Shown: positions 21,304 to 32,800, counted from the stretch's first letter. The stretch: DNA of 64,000 nucleotides from Pyropia yezoensis (GCA_009829735.1 CM020620.1:10051794-10115793); one strand, 5' to 3'. The notes: generated from the letters alone by a model not told the origin. Program-made: numbers and translations.

Positions 21304-21503
21304 TGTGGAATAACGAAAAAGCATATATCGGAGGATCGGAATCGAACCCGGGCCCTTGAGAGGTAAACGGACTGGCGCGCTCAAACCACCAGGCAACCGG
21401 GCGAAATCCCTGACATCTCGGGCCAGATTTGGGCTTTGTCCCCATCTCATTACGACTACCTACCTTGTAGGTAAGCCGATCGCTGATTATGTATTATGCT
21501 ACA
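21304..21503. mobile_element. 200-bp nested insertion with TG...CA ends
   Basis: Comparison with the uninterrupted gag leader of element 1 (around 13160-13180) shows exactly 200 inserted bases flanked by CCCGC on both sides (21299-21303 and 21504-21508). The insert begins TGTGGAATAAC and ends TATTATGCTACA, so its ends are also short imperfect inverted repeats. It contains a tRNA-like segment on the minus strand. It could be a solo LTR of a very small retrotransposon, or a tRNA-derived short element. Confidence 0.75.
21330..21402 (-). other. tRNA-like sequence inside the 200-bp insertion
   Basis: On the minus strand it has an exact B box, GGTTCGATTCC (21338-21348), and an A-box-like TGCCTGGTGG (about 21387-21396) at the spacing of a tRNA gene, followed downstream by TTTTT. 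Acceptor and T stems do not pair properly, so it is not a functional tRNA. It is a tRNA-derived promoter or pseudogene. Confidence 0.6.
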
Positions 21504-21904
21504 CCCGCGAGATCCACTCGGGTTGGGTTCAGCTTCGGCGAAGAGCCATCGCCAACTAAGCGGGTGGGGGAAGGCGGATCTTCACTCGTCGGTGATGGGC
21601 TCGAGCCTGTGATAGGGGTCGTAACAAACTGTTATCCCCACCACCCTCAAGCAAAGTCTTTTTGAACGGGAGCGCAACGCCCCCTGGGTGGTTATCTCGG
21701 GTCTAGTACACCATATTAGATCCTGAGGACCAGGAACTCCTGGCCCTTATGGAAGTCGACGCATGTGGATGAGTTGCTGTATGCACAAGTGGTGCGTGGA
21801 GACGTCCCGCACTGTCTTGCCGCGTGTAGCATCCCTGACAGGACTTTGCCAGATACAGGACCGCAGTTTGTGTCCGTTATATTCCAATGAGTATTGGACA
21901 GGCT

Positions 21905-22680
21905 GGGGGTAGTCACGCGCTCGGGGTAGGTGTTGAACCCCGAGGCGCCAGGGAACAAGAAAATCTTGACCCTGTTTGTGGACATAGTGGTGAGGGCCCA
22001 GGCTGAAGATGCCTTCTGCAAGTCGCAGAGGGAGGCGCTGGACGCCTTGGCGGAGATGCGGTTCTTCGTCAGAGACGACGGCCTCCTCTTGAGAAAAGGG
22101 GCGATCCATGGGACTAAACAACTTGTTGTCCCCGCATCCTTCAAGAAGAGTATCCTTGAGCGGGAGCAATACGCTCCTATAGGTGGACACATGGGGTCTA
22201 GTAAACTTTACCAGACCCTGAGTACCCGGTATTACTGGCCCTTTGTGGTGGTGGACATCTACAGTTGGGTGCCTGCATGCACAAGTTGTGCGCAGAATCG
22301 CCTGATGGAACGGCGGCCTACCACGGTCATGTTGCTGTTTCCGGCTAAGGAGCCCTTCGCCGCGTTGGCAATGGACATCCTTGGGCCCCTGCCAGTGACA
22401 GAGGATGGCAACCAGTACCTCCCGGTCATCTGCGATCGCGTCACGAAACTTACGCGAGCGATCCCCCTGGCAGAGATCACGGCCATGTTGGTCGTGTCAG
22501 CCTTCCTAGTTCACTGGGTTGCCGCGTATGGCATCCCCGACAGTACGTTGTCGGACAACGGACCGCAACTGGCGCCCGTATTGTTTCAGGGTGTGCTGGA
22601 TATGTTGGAGTACGGGCAAATTATGCCACCCCCTACCACCCACAAACTAATGGGCAGGTGGAGCGCTTCAACGATGCCGC
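21905..22680 (+). pseudogene. RNase H end and integrase fragment of element 2
   Basis: Parallels element 1 from GVVTRSG onward: HMGSSKLYQTLSTRYYWP and CTSCAQNRLMERR (HHCC site), AMDILGPLPVTEDGNQYLP and LSDNGPQLAPVLF. A stop lies near 21929. A frameshift follows GVLDML (about 22608), after which TPYHPQTNGQVERFN is only readable in another frame. Homology stops at about 22675 inside the third integrase motif. Confidence 0.85.
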
Positions 22681-23153
22681 AGCGTGACGTGCGCACAATC
22701 GGTGGCCCTCGCAGCTCGACGGCGATCAGACCATGGGACTCCCCACCTCCCGACAGCTGCTGGTGCGGGCTCGAAGAGGCTTACATCAGCGCACGGCTCT
22801 CCGCCGTCACAGTTGCACACACGTGTTAAGTTTGTTGCCACGTGTTTTCATGCGCCAGCGCGTTCGGGTCGAACACCCACGGGATTACAGTAATTCGACC
22901 CTTCTTGAAAACCCGTACCCTAATCAGAATCACCCCCCCTGCAACCCTAGTACGCGTACCGGGCACATTTGAGATTTTCACAGCGTACGCGTAGAGAGTA
23001 CGCTAAAAGAATACGCCCGTAATACGCTTGTTTTCAGTACGCTGAGCAACCCCCGGTTATGTGCACTCGAAATTGAAATAAGAAATACCAAAAGAATTGT
23101 TCGTCATCCGCCACACACGATATTTACAAGCGGTCCGCGAGCTATCTTCTTCT
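22681..23153. other. Intergenic
   Basis: No gene seen. It includes a lower-G+C stretch (about 22900-23150) with several CGCGTACG/TACGC-type short motifs, presumably the 3' flank of the coiled-coil gene on the minus strand. Confidence 0.5.
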
Positions 23154-25118
23154 CTAGGCCGGCAGATCCATCTTGTTGCTGTTCGTCGTTACCGTCGATG
23201 ACGTGATGTTGGCAACGATGGAGGATTGCTTGCCCGCCGCGCCAATCTGCCCGTCCAAGTTCTGGGCGAGCTCCACGGCACGGGCGTGCTCCGCCTCAAG
23301 GTCCCGCTTCTGCTCGTCCATTACGGACTGAACCTGCGACTTGACCGCTGTGACGGTAGACGAGACGGTGGACGGGTCGCGGGCGGTGGCCAGCTGTTCA
23401 TCCAGCGACGCCATCACCTCCTTGGCCTTGGCCTGCTGAGCAGCCAGTGACGCCACTTGCGCGTCCGACGCGGCGGCCAGCTGCGCTTCCGCCGCCGACA
23501 CGGCCGAGTCGATGGGTGCAGTGTCCTCTGCTCGCGACAGCTCCTCCTCGAGGGACGAGGCCAGCTTCTTGGCCTTGGCCCGCTCCGCCTCGAGCGACCG
23601 CACCTGCGTCTCGGTGGTCGACGCCAGGTGGGCGCGCACCTTTTCAATCACCTGCTTGAGCTCCCCCTTGTCGGCCACGAGGTCCGCTATGAAGCTGTCC
23701 TTCTCCTTGACCGTGTCAGCCAACTCGGCTTCAAGGGCGGCCAGCTCATCGCCCGCGGCCGCCGTCTGCGCTCGCACCTGCTCCAACGTGGACGCGGTCG
23801 CATCCTTGGCTGCCCGCTCCTCGTCGAGCGCCGTCTGCGTGTCGGTCTTGGCGTCTTCCAGTGCGTCCTTTTGGTCAGCCAGCTTGGCAACGGTGTTTTC
23901 CAGGTCACCAACAGCAACCTCCTGTGCCTTGAGCTCGGCAGCAAGGGCCTTGCGCTCCTTGTACGCCCCCTCGAGCTGCTCCGCATTCGACTTGAGGTCC
24001 CCCTGCAGGCTCGTCTTCTCCACAGACCCGTTGGCAACGGCACCGCGCAAGCGCGCCACCTCGGAAAGCAGCTCGTCACGCTCCCGCTCAATAGAGTCAG
24101 TCTGAGCAGCGAGCACGTCGCGGGCGCCCTCCAGCTCCTCTGTCTTGCGCTCCAGCTCGCCCACGTATGCCGTCCGAGACGCGAGCGCCCCGTCCTTGGC
24201 AGCCACATCCGCCTCGAGGGCGTCCGCCGTCATTTTGAGCTCCTGAATCTTGGCAGCGTCACCGGCCTGTACCGCCGCGAGGTCCGCTTCCACCTCCCGG
24301 CGGGCCGCGTCGAGGGCGGCCAGCTTGGCGGTATTCGCGTCTGTCCGCGCGGTAGCCGCGTCCAGGTCCTCCCGCGTCGACGCGATGGCCGCCTTGGTGG
24401 CTTCCAGCTCCGCCGCCGCGCCGTCAGCTTTGGCAACGTGTTCCTCCAGGCCCGCGTTGTTCGCCTCCAGCGCCTCGTTTTCCCAGCTCACCGACTCATA
24501 CTGTGTGGTGAGCGCGGCGAGCTTGGCCTTGAGCGACTCTACGAGCGCAAGCGTGGCGGAGCTCTGCTCGCTCGCCGCCGCCTCGATCGACGTCACCTCC
24601 CCCGTTGGCACCACCATGGTCGTCGTCGTCTTGGTGCCCCGGGTGACGGTGCTGGTGAACTCGCCGTCGCCCGACGCCGCGTAGCCACCCACTGACGATA
24701 CGCTGTACATCACGTCCGACGTGGTGGCAGCCGGCACGGGTTCCGGCTCCACCCCCATTGCAGACGCCTTGGCGCGGGCCGCCTCCACCGCCGCCGCCGC
24801 ATCCTGCGTGACCGCATCGGTCACAGCGGCGACCGTCGAGTCGGCATCGCCCGCCAACCCGCCACCGGTGGTGTCATTGGTCGTGTTATCAGGCGTAGCG
24901 CTCTTGGCTGTGACAGCCGCTTGGCTGTCGCTGCTGGCGCCGCCGCCGCCGCCGCTGCCGCCGCCGCCGGCCGCCGCCGCTTCGCGGCCGACTGTGACGG
25001 GCCCATCGTCGTTGGCGGAGAACACGGCCTTGGCGCCGCCCGCCACAGCAGCGGCCGCAGACGACAGAGCGCCGCCCAGGTGACCCAGCGGGCCCTGCAT
25101 TTTCTCCCCACCAGCCAT
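23154..25118 (-). CDS. Long coiled-coil protein, paralogue of the 27.4-kb gene
   Basis: 654 residues from ATG 25118, uninterrupted. Residues 1-170 are low complexity (Ala/Gly/Thr). Residues about 185-640 are nearly continuous heptad-repeat coiled coil, Glu/Lys/Ala/Leu-rich. The C-terminal third has repeated units of about 43 residues with LEAERAKAKKLASSLEEEL-type motifs. Shared with the divergently transcribed gene at 27435-28979: LKAKLAALTTQYESV / LKAKLGALTRELDQV; REVEADLAAVQAGDAAKI / EAVEADLDAVTRGDQAKI; EKDSFIADLVADKGELK / EKDTYIAQLVGDKEELK. No signal peptide or membrane segment is evident. A structural or scaffolding role is plausible; the function is unknown. Confidence 0.85.
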   Translation of the reverse strand: MAGGEKMQGPLGHLGGALSSAAAAVAGGAKAVFSANDDGPVTVGREAAAAGGGGSGGGGGASSDSQAAVTAKSATPDNTTNDTTGGGLAGDADSTVAAVTDAVTQDAAAAVEAARAKASAMGVEPEPVPAATTSDVMYSVSSVGGYAASGDGEFTSTVTRGTKTTTTMVVPTGEVTSIEAAASEQSSATLALVESLKAKLAALTTQYESVSWENEALEANNAGLEEHVAKADGAAAELEATKAAIASTREDLDAATARTDANTAKLAALDAARREVEADLAAVQAGDAAKIQELKMTADALEADVAAKDGALASRTAYVGELERKTEELEGARDVLAAQTDSIERERDELLSEVARLRGAVANGSVEKTSLQGDLKSNAEQLEGAYKERKALAAELKAQEVAVGDLENTVAKLADQKDALEDAKTDTQTALDEERAAKDATASTLEQVRAQTAAAGDELAALEAELADTVKEKDSFIADLVADKGELKQVIEKVRAHLASTTETQVRSLEAERAKAKKLASSLEEELSRAEDTAPIDSAVSAAEAQLAAASDAQVASLAAQQAKAKEVMASLDEQLATARDPSTVSSTVTAVKSQVQSVMDEQKRDLEAEHARAVELAQNLDGQIGAAGKQSSIVANITSSTVTTNSNKMDLPA

Positions 25119-27434
25119 GGTGGGTGGCGGCGGTGAGTGGAGGGAGGTGGGATCGGGAAAGGCTGGTGCGGGGGGAAATGGCTCAGGGGGGGAAGAGGGG
25201 GCGGGCCGGCACGAGTAGGGTCACCTGGGGCGGTTGAAGGGGGGAGGATCGAGGGGGACGTTGGCGCCTCGACAAAACGCGACAAGTGTCACGGGGAAGA
25301 CGGGTGGCAGGGGATGTGCTTCAGGGCGCACGGGGTTGCATTTCGTAGGGCGTTTGTCCCCAGAGCCCGCAGTGGCGCTTTTGTAGCACGTCACGTCAAC
25401 GGCGCACGGTCCGGCAGGCCGACATGGCAGGCACGCAGAGTCGCTGCCCACCCACCCCACCATCCCCCCACCCTCCTCTCCCCGCCTGCAACCCGCCCAC
25501 CTTCCCCCTCCCCCACCCCGCCCTGGACAATACCCACCGCCGGTGGGGAGCGCCGTGCAAAACGCCCAGCCGCCCAAGCACAGCACACCCCCGCCCACCC
25601 AACCACGCGGGAGCATCCTCGTTATGCATCCAGACGCGCGGGGGGGGGGGAGGGGCGGCTTGCATGCGCAACGGGGGCTTGAGCGGCCGGCGCGGCCAGC
25701 GCAGCCTGGCAGCGGGGAGCTCGGCGGCAAGCAGCGGGGGCGGCGACAGGCCGGCGGTGGCAGGACGGGGAGGGAGAGGGACGTGTGAGGGGGGTGGGGG
25801 GGGGGGTTGGGCGGTCGCACGCGCCGCCGTCGTCTCGCCCCCCCACTGTCTGGGCGGCACACAGCTGCGGATGGCAGCCGGATCCCGCGCGTGCACACGC
25901 GGGCAAGCCCCGCAAGAACCACGCATGGAGGAAGGGGGTGGAGGCAAGCAAAACGAGACAGGCCGAGCGAGCGGGACCTTCCCGCTGGCCCTCCCTTTGC
26001 GGGCCCCAGCACCTGGCTGTGTCATGCAAACCCGTCTCGCGGGACCGGCCCGGTAAGGAGGTGATGAGCGCCAGTGTGGAGGCGCGGCGCGCCCCCCCCC
26101 CCACGCCGCCCCCACAGGCACGCTGGCCCGCGGCAGCGGCCGTCCCGACGGGGGTGGGACACCACACCGTGCGTTCGGCCGTGACGGCGGCAGCGCCTGG
26201 CCGGCCGGCCATCCACACGGTCCCACGGAAGAGGAACGAAACGGCAACGGCCGCCAACCCCGCCGGCTGGCCGCCCAAAGGGTGCGTGACGCGACAGCGC
26301 CGGTAGGACAGGTGTGTATGGCGGCAGCTGTGCCTGGTCCGCCGCTGGTATGTAGGGGAGCGCTCGCCCCCCCCCGGGCGCCCCGCAAGGGGGAGGCGTG
26401 CAAAACAGTAGTGGCATGCGCTTGCCGCTGCGGCGGTTGCCGCCCGCCGGTTTGCCGTGGGGTGGTGGCGGGCGCCCCACCGGCTGCCCGGGTGCTGGTG
26501 GAGGAAGGCCGCCGCTGCCAACCCCCGCCCCCTGCTGTCAGATGGGGTGGGTGTGCAGACTCGGAGGGGCGTGCCGCTGGCGCGTGCACCCTGGCGGGGC
26601 GGAGGGGGGTCGTGGCGGACGTCGCCCGTTGTGGAGGGGGGAAGGGGTGGTGCCGCAGGTCCGGTGTTGATCCCCCCGACCTCCCCGACTCGCGGCGGCC
26701 GACTGACGAGCGGGGTCGTCCCGTTCCCTGTCGCGCCACCGCCCCACGCCCCCGTCGTCCGTGTTCCCCCGCCGCGGCGGTGGGGGACGGGTAGCGGTGG
26801 TGAGGGTGGGCCGTAGGGGCGGCGGCGACCGTGGCGGCGACCGTGGCGGCGGGGGGGGGGGGGGGGGGGGGGTTTGCATGCGCCGATAGCTTCGTGACGG
26901 CTGCGCCGGCCGGCCGTGCGGGTGGGGACGGGTGGGGCATCTGCGGGGGGGGGGGAGAGCAGGGGGAGCGTGCAAGGCGTCGGGGGGCGGCGTGCAAGGA
27001 GGGAGGGAACAACGTGCAAGGAGCAGGGGGGTGGCACCGCGCTTCTGAACGTGCCAGAGGGGGGGCCTGCTCCGCGAGCAGCGGCGGCGGGCGCGGGCGT
27101 GTCGGGCCCGCGCCGTCCTCTCACCTACCCCCCCCCCTCCCCCCCGCTTTCAGTCGGCGTTGCGTATATACGCGATGGCCCGGCAGGCAAACCCGCGGTC
27201 AACCCGCCCCGCACCCGATACGCCGTGCACCCGCACCGCTCCCTGGTCGTCTCCTCCCCTCATTGACAGGCTCCCATCGTCGTCAGACGCCACGTAAGCA
27301 GCCGCGGGCGCATTTTTGCCACTCCGCTGGTGAACGCTGCCACCCTCACAGCCAAGGTGCCACACACTCTTTCGCTCACCTCCTGCCCCCAGCCTCCCAG
27401 CCTCCACCCCCCCCTCCCCCCGGCCATCTCCACA
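25119..27434. other. Divergent intergenic region between two coiled-coil paralogues
   Basis: 2.3 kb of G/C-rich, homopolymer-containing sequence between head-to-head genes. Long minus-strand frames (for example 25396-27012) are Pro/Arg/Ala-rich compositional artefacts overlapping similar frames on both strands. A TTGCATGCG motif occurs near both ends (about 25659 and 26872). A GTATATA element lies near 27164. Confidence 0.55.
27163..27171 (+). promoter_or_regulatory. TATA-like element
   Basis: CGTATATACG stands out in otherwise G/C-only sequence about 265 bases upstream of ATG 27435. Similar GTATATAG motifs occur about 280 bases upstream of the thioredoxin-like gene and 135 upstream of the exonuclease-like gene. 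Confidence 0.4.
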
Positions 27435-28979
27435 ATGGCGCAGAGCAGCTCTGCGACCAAGAGCGGCGCGCAGTCGGCGGCCGGCGCGGCAAAGACGACG
27501 ACCACAACTACCACAACCCGGGCGTCGGGGCTGGTCGGCGCCGACGATGTCAACACCCACCTCGAGGCGCTGCAGGCGGTCGCGACGCGCGAGTCCGTCG
27601 CGGTCGTCCGCCTCACCGAGGCGCTCAAGGCCAAGCTCGGCGCCCTAACGCGGGAGCTGGACCAAGTCACCACCGTCAATGAGGAGCTGCACACGGCCAA
27701 CAAGGGCATGTACAAGGAGCTCCAGGCTGCCGACAAGACGGCAACGGAGTTGGCCGACACGAAGGAAGCCGCAGCGGGCACCCAAGAGGCGCTGGCCGAC
27801 GCGGAGCGGGCGGCGGCGGACAAGGCGTCGCGCATCAAGGAGCTGCGGGCAGCCAAGGAGGCGGTCGAGGCGGACCTCGACGCCGTCACGCGGGGCGACC
27901 AAGCCAAGATTGACGCGCTCGCCGCGCGGGTGGAGGAGCTGGAGGCCGACGCGCGGGCCAAGGCGTCCGACATCAACGCCGCGGCACAGGCGGCGGACGG
28001 GCTGCAGGAGCAGTCGGAGCAGCTCCTTCGCGAGCAGCGCATGCTCGCCGACACGGCGGACACGCTCGAGGGCGAGCGCGCTGCGGCGGCGGCGGAGAAG
28101 GAGGACCTGACGGAAACGGTGGTGTCTGTGGCAGCAGACAGGAAGAGTGCGCAGGAGCGCCTCGAGGCCAACCGCGTCAGACTGGAGGAGCTGTTCGTGG
28201 CGCGCAAGGACCTAAAGGAAAAGCTGGACGCCGAAGCCGCGGAGAAGGAGAACCTGGAGGTTACAACCGAGGAGCTGCAGACCGCCAAAACGGAGGCGGC
28301 GGACGCCAAGGCCAAGCTGGAGGCCCAGCTTAAGGAGCAGTCGGCGGAAAAGGCGGCGCTGGGGGGCACCCTCGAAGGGGCCCAAGAGGAGGTGGCCGCC
28401 CTCAAGCGCCGCGTGGCCGACAAGAAGGCGGAACTGGAGGGCGTCACGAATGAAAAGGACACGTACATTGCGCAGCTGGTCGGCGACAAGGAGGAGCTCA
28501 AGGCGGCGCTTGGCACGATGGAGGCGGAGCTGGTGACGCTGACCACCGCGACCAAGTCCTCTCTCGAGGCGCAGCGCGCCCGGGCGGCCGCCCTCGCCGA
28601 CGACATTGTCGCGGACATGGACCACGGCCCTGGCGAGACGGTGGCGGGCGTTGTCTCTGCGGTCGAGGCGGACCTGGCCGCCGCCGCCGACGAGCGGGTG
28701 GGGGCCCTCGAGGCGGAGCGCGCGCGCGCACAGGCGCTGATCGACTCGCTCGGCAAGGACATGGCGGCGTTGCAGGTGGGCGACCCCGGCGAGACGGCGG
28801 TGATGGCCATGGAGGGGGGTCTGCGGGAGGCGGCGGCGGCCAAGGTGGCCGCCCTCAAGGCGGAACACGCCAAGGCCATGGCGCTCGTTGAAGGGTTGGA
28901 CGAGGAGGCCAAGGCCGCCCGTCAGTCGACCAAGTCGGTGGTGGAGAAGGTGGCGGTGCCGACCTCGACGGCGGCGTAA
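27435..28979 (+). CDS. Long coiled-coil protein, paralogue of the 25.1-kb gene
   Basis: 514 residues from the first ATG (27435), starting MAQSSSATKSGAQ. A short Ala/Thr-rich head (about 35 residues) includes a run of Thr. Residues 45-500 are coiled coil rich in Ala, Glu and Lys. Two approximately 43-residue units near the C-terminus carry LEAERARAQALIDSL and LKAEHAKAMALVEGL, matching the repeated units of the divergent neighbour. It lacks the neighbour's 130-residue Gly/Ala-rich N-terminal extension. Intronless, ending TAA at 28977-28979. The pair most likely arose by inverted duplication. Molecular function unknown. Confidence 0.85.
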   Translation: MAQSSSATKSGAQSAAGAAKTTTTTTTTRASGLVGADDVNTHLEALQAVATRESVAVVRLTEALKAKLGALTRELDQVTTVNEELHTANKGMYKELQAADKTATELADTKEAAAGTQEALADAERAAADKASRIKELRAAKEAVEADLDAVTRGDQAKIDALAARVEELEADARAKASDINAAAQAADGLQEQSEQLLREQRMLADTADTLEGERAAAAAEKEDLTETVVSVAADRKSAQERLEANRVRLEELFVARKDLKEKLDAEAAEKENLEVTTEELQTAKTEAADAKAKLEAQLKEQSAEKAALGGTLEGAQEEVAALKRRVADKKAELEGVTNEKDTYIAQLVGDKEELKAALGTMEAELVTLTTATKSSLEAQRARAAALADDIVADMDHGPGETVAGVVSAVEADLAAAADERVGALEAERARAQALIDSLGKDMAALQVGDPGETAVMAMEGGLREAAAAKVAALKAEHAKAMALVEGLDEEAKAARQSTKSVVEKVAVPTSTAA

Positions 28980-29887
28980 GAAGTCGGGATGAGAGGGCAG
29001 CCGTGCAGCAGGCGCTGTATGTATGTACATAGGAAGCGAATACAAGAAAAAGACACCAGACCTTGACTTTCCTTGTCCGCTCGGCACGGGTAAATTTAAT
29101 GCAGGACACTGACGCACTCACAGCTGCGTCTCATGCATTTCTCCTTTCATCATGGTCTTGTCCCTCCCCTCTTTGGTCCCACTCGTCCAGACGAGGGGGG
29201 GTGGGCTCGTCCGGAAGAGCCCACCCCCCCTCCCCCTGCCGACGGATGTCCCGCCCAGCTCCCCACCCCTGCCGCGCCAGTTGTACTGGGGGGGGGGGCA
29301 CCCGCTGGCGATAGTGCGGCGGCGGCGCCAGCTGACGCAGCCGGTACGCCCGCCCCCCCGCCCGCCAGGTCGTGACGAGCGCCCCGCCCCCCACTCGCGG
29401 CGGTCGATTGCGGGGATCCCGTGCCGCCCCCGGCCCCCCCGCCGCTCCTCCCCCCATGTCCAGACAGCAAAGTTTGTCTTGGCCGGCGTCGGCGGCCGCC
29501 CCCCGCCTCTCCTTCTTTTGCCTGCCGGTCAGGGAGGAGTCACCCACGGTGCCACGGGACTGGGACCCGCCGTGCGGGTGGTGGCCGCTTGGATTGTGAG
29601 ATGGGGGATGCGGGGGGCGGCGGAGGTAGCGGCGAGCGGTCAACAGCGACCGTGGTGGCAGTAGTGGTGGCGGTCGTGGTGGCGCCGGCGGTGGCGCCGG
29701 CGGCGATAGCGGTGGTCGTGGCGATGGTGGCGGTGCGTCGGTGGTCAAAAGCGTCCATATGAAGGCCATGCACGGGGTCGGTGTGCGCGCCGTCGACCAG
29801 TGCCGCCTCTCAGGCGCTCTGCATGCGAACCGGTAAGCGCTCGCCCCGCCCCGCGGTTGGGGTCACCAAACACAGCCCCTCCCTCTT
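28980..29887. other. Intergenic between convergent genes
   Basis: This is the 3' flank of both the coiled-coil gene (plus) and the helicase gene (minus). G-runs and GGTGGC-type simple repeats at about 29650-29740. No gene seen. Confidence 0.55.
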
Positions 29888-32800
29888 CTACTTGATGTAC
29901 AGCGACGCGGCGAAGATAATATCCCGGCGGATGAGCGCGGCGGCGGTCTCAGCCTTTGCCGCCAGCCCCCCGTTCCCAATGACACGCCCGACATTGGCTG
30001 CCTCACGCAGGAGCTCTGCGAGGCGCGTCACACACCGGACAATGGTGCCCTCTGGGGCGTCGACCAGCCCACAGATGGTGCGGAAGGGCGCGCCCGACGC
30101 CCACGCGTGGACAGCGGGGAGGAGGCCAAACTTGGCCGCCTCCCGCACGTACTCCAGCGGCGCGACGGGGAGGCCCGCCTCGGCCTGCACGCCGCCAAGG
30201 GCGGTGAGGATGCGGGTGACGGCAGCAACGCCGTCGCGGAGGCCCGTCGTCGGCACCGGCACCGCCCCATCCGAGTCAAACCGCTCCTGCACGATGAGGG
30301 CAGAGAGGAGGGCGGCCATCTCGGGGGGATCCAGCCCGTCGAGGACGTTTTCAAAGACCAGCTCCGTCAGCACCAGGCTGTCGGTGGTGTTGACCTCACA
30401 CGCCGCGCGGCCTTTGAGCCGCACCTCCCCGCCCGTCGGGGAGTCGCCACCAATGTAGCCGAGACGCCGCAGCACCGCCACGCGCTGCAGGTAGTCCGGC
30501 ATGAGCTGCAGGCTGTCGTCTGAGGCGGCAGCAGACAGCTGGGTCAGCTTCGTGCGCAGCCGAGCGGTCTGCTCCAGGTCCGCGACCGCCGCGGGCAGTG
30601 CCGACACGGTGGGGGAGGGTAGGGTACTTGACGGCGGGGGCCCCGCTCCGCCCCCCCCCCGCTCCCCGTCGGCCGCGGTCAACACACACAGGTGGGCGAG
30701 CATCGTGGCCACCGCCGCGTCCCGTTCCGCCGCGGCGGCCACGCCGTCTGCGTCAGCGCCCAGCGACCGGGGGTCGACGGGCGGCAGGCCGCCCCAGCCA
30801 GCCGGGTCCACCGCAATCGCCGCCAGGCCGGCGAGCGTCGCCGCTAGCGCGCCCCCGTCGGGGACCCCACGGATGGGCAGCAGCGCCGACACGGCGGCGG
30901 GGACGGTCGCGTCCGCATAGCCGAGGACCCCTGCAGGGGGCACGTCGGCCAGCGCCCACACCAGGCCGTCTACCTCACCGGCGGCAGTGACCAAGGCGGC
31001 CGCCCCGGCAGCGGCCGCCACCGCGTCGAGCCGCACCCGCGGGGTGACGTAGGGGGTGGGCGTGCCGTCCAGGGCGGGTCCGCCGACCAGCACCAGCACC
31101 TTAAGCGTCGCCCTCGCACCGTTGCCACCGCCGCCGCCACCACCACCACCACCGCCGCCGCCGCCTCCGCCGCCGCCGCCGCCTGATGACGACAGCGCCG
31201 GCGGCAACGGCGCGCGCAGCGACGGCCCCCCCCCCCCGGCGGCGCGACCACCCAGAGACAGCCCCCCCCCCCCGGACTTGCCCACCCCCGCCGCCGCGGC
31301 CGACGCGAGGTGCCCCCCCCGGAGGAGGGCACCGATGCCCACCCCCCGGTCTGGCCGCGCCAGCAGCACAACCCGGCCCGGCGTCCAGGCGGGCACCCCC
31401 CCGCGAGGCGTCTCGGTAGCCGCCCGCGCGGCGCGGGCGGCGGCGCCCCCCGCCGCTCCCCACAGGCTCGCATTGATTGCCGCCGACAGCCGCCGCGCGG
31501 CGGCCGCGGCGGTGGCGTACTCGGCATAGGGCGCCAGGCGCGGCGCCGCCGCCTCGAGGCGTGCCAGCGTGCGGCGGCCGCGGCGGAGGAGGACGCGCAT
31601 GCGTACTGTGTCGCGCCCCGCGGGGGCCTCGGAGAAGGAGCGGCGGATGAGGTCCTCGACGCGGAGCTCGTCGACCCGCAGCAGGTTGAGGATCATGTTG
31701 TAGGTTAGCCGGAACTGCGACACGAGCCGCAGTGGGGGGCCTGTCAGGACGCGACGCACCACCCCTTCCTCCGGTAGATGCCCGGGGGGGGAGACGAGGA
31801 AGACGTTGCCAACCGCGTCAAGGCCGCGGCGGCCGGCGCGGCCGGCCATCTGGGTGTACTCGCCAGGCTCGAGCGCCCGAAAGCCGCGGCCATCGTGCTT
31901 GGACAGGGACGCGAAAACTACCGACCGGGCAGGCATATTGACGCCCATCGCAAACGTCTCGGTGGCAAAGAGCACGCGCAGGAAGTTGCGCGCAAAGAGG
32001 ATCTCGGTGATCTCCTTGACCAGGGGCAGCAGCCCCGCGTGGTGCACGCCAATGCCCCGCTTGAGGGTGTCGCGGATGCGCCCAATCTGGGGCACCTCTC
32101 GGTCCTCGACCGACAGGCGCGAAACGGCCGCCTCAAAGATGCCGTGGATCTGGTGCTTCTCCGCATTGCCCGATGTCAGGTCCACCGCCCGCAGCGAGTC
32201 AATGGCGTCTTCGCACTTGCGCTTGGAGAAGGAAAAGACAACGGCGGGCACCAGGTTCTCCTTGACCAAGTGCGTCACGACAGGCGGCCAGTTGTGGGGC
32301 GCGTTGCCGCCCGAGCCGCGGCCGCCACGAGCCGCCTCCCGCTTGCTCATCGCCTCCTTGTCCGCCGCCACCGCCGAGCGGTAGGAGCGACTGTCAAACC
32401 CGCCCGTCGTGGAGGAGGAGAGGAAAAAGGGCGACTCCCGCGCGCCCCGCACGTACACCTGGTGCCGCAACGGCACCGGCCGGCGGTCGGTGCCGACCAC
32501 GTGCACGACACGTCGCTTAATGCGGCCGACCCAGGCGGCAAACTCCACCGCGTTGGGCACCGTCGCCGACAACATGACGAGCCCAACGTGCGGTGGCAGC
32601 ATGATGATGGCTTCCTCCCACACCACCCCCCGCTCAGCGTCATTGGCGTAGTGGACCTCGTCAAAAATCACCCACTCCACGTCCCGGATGAGGTCGGCGC
32701 CGCGGTAGAGCATGGACCGGAGGATTTCGGTGGTCATGATGACACACGCCGCCTCGGCATTAATAGACACGTCGCCTGTGACAATGCCCACGTCAGGGAA

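Larger units (their letters stand above)
20446..22680 (+). mobile_element. Truncated, rearranged chromovirus related to element 1 (element 2)
   Basis: Begins with an LTR related to, but clearly diverged from, that of element 1. The leader and start of gag follow (about 20914-21640), split by a 200-bp insertion. The sequence then jumps to integrase-derived fragments (about 21640-21905, heavily decayed), then to a better-preserved RNase H/integrase segment (about 21905-22680). Everything between gag and that segment is missing and no 3' LTR is found. It is older than element 1, which inserted only 80 bases upstream. Confidence 0.85.

Noticed and set aside
21330-21402. Functional tRNA gene
   Set aside because: A and B boxes are present but acceptor and T stems do not pair and no clear anticodon stem forms.
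25396-27012. 538-codon minus frame (and overlapping 500-codon frame) between the coiled-coil genes
   Set aside because: Pro/Ala/Arg-rich, no domain, overlapped by equally long frames on both strands; stop codons are simply rare in this composition.
29131-29769. Minus-strand frame between the coiled-coil and helicase genes
   Set aside because: Simple GGTGGC repeats and G-runs; no domain and convergent-gene spacer position.
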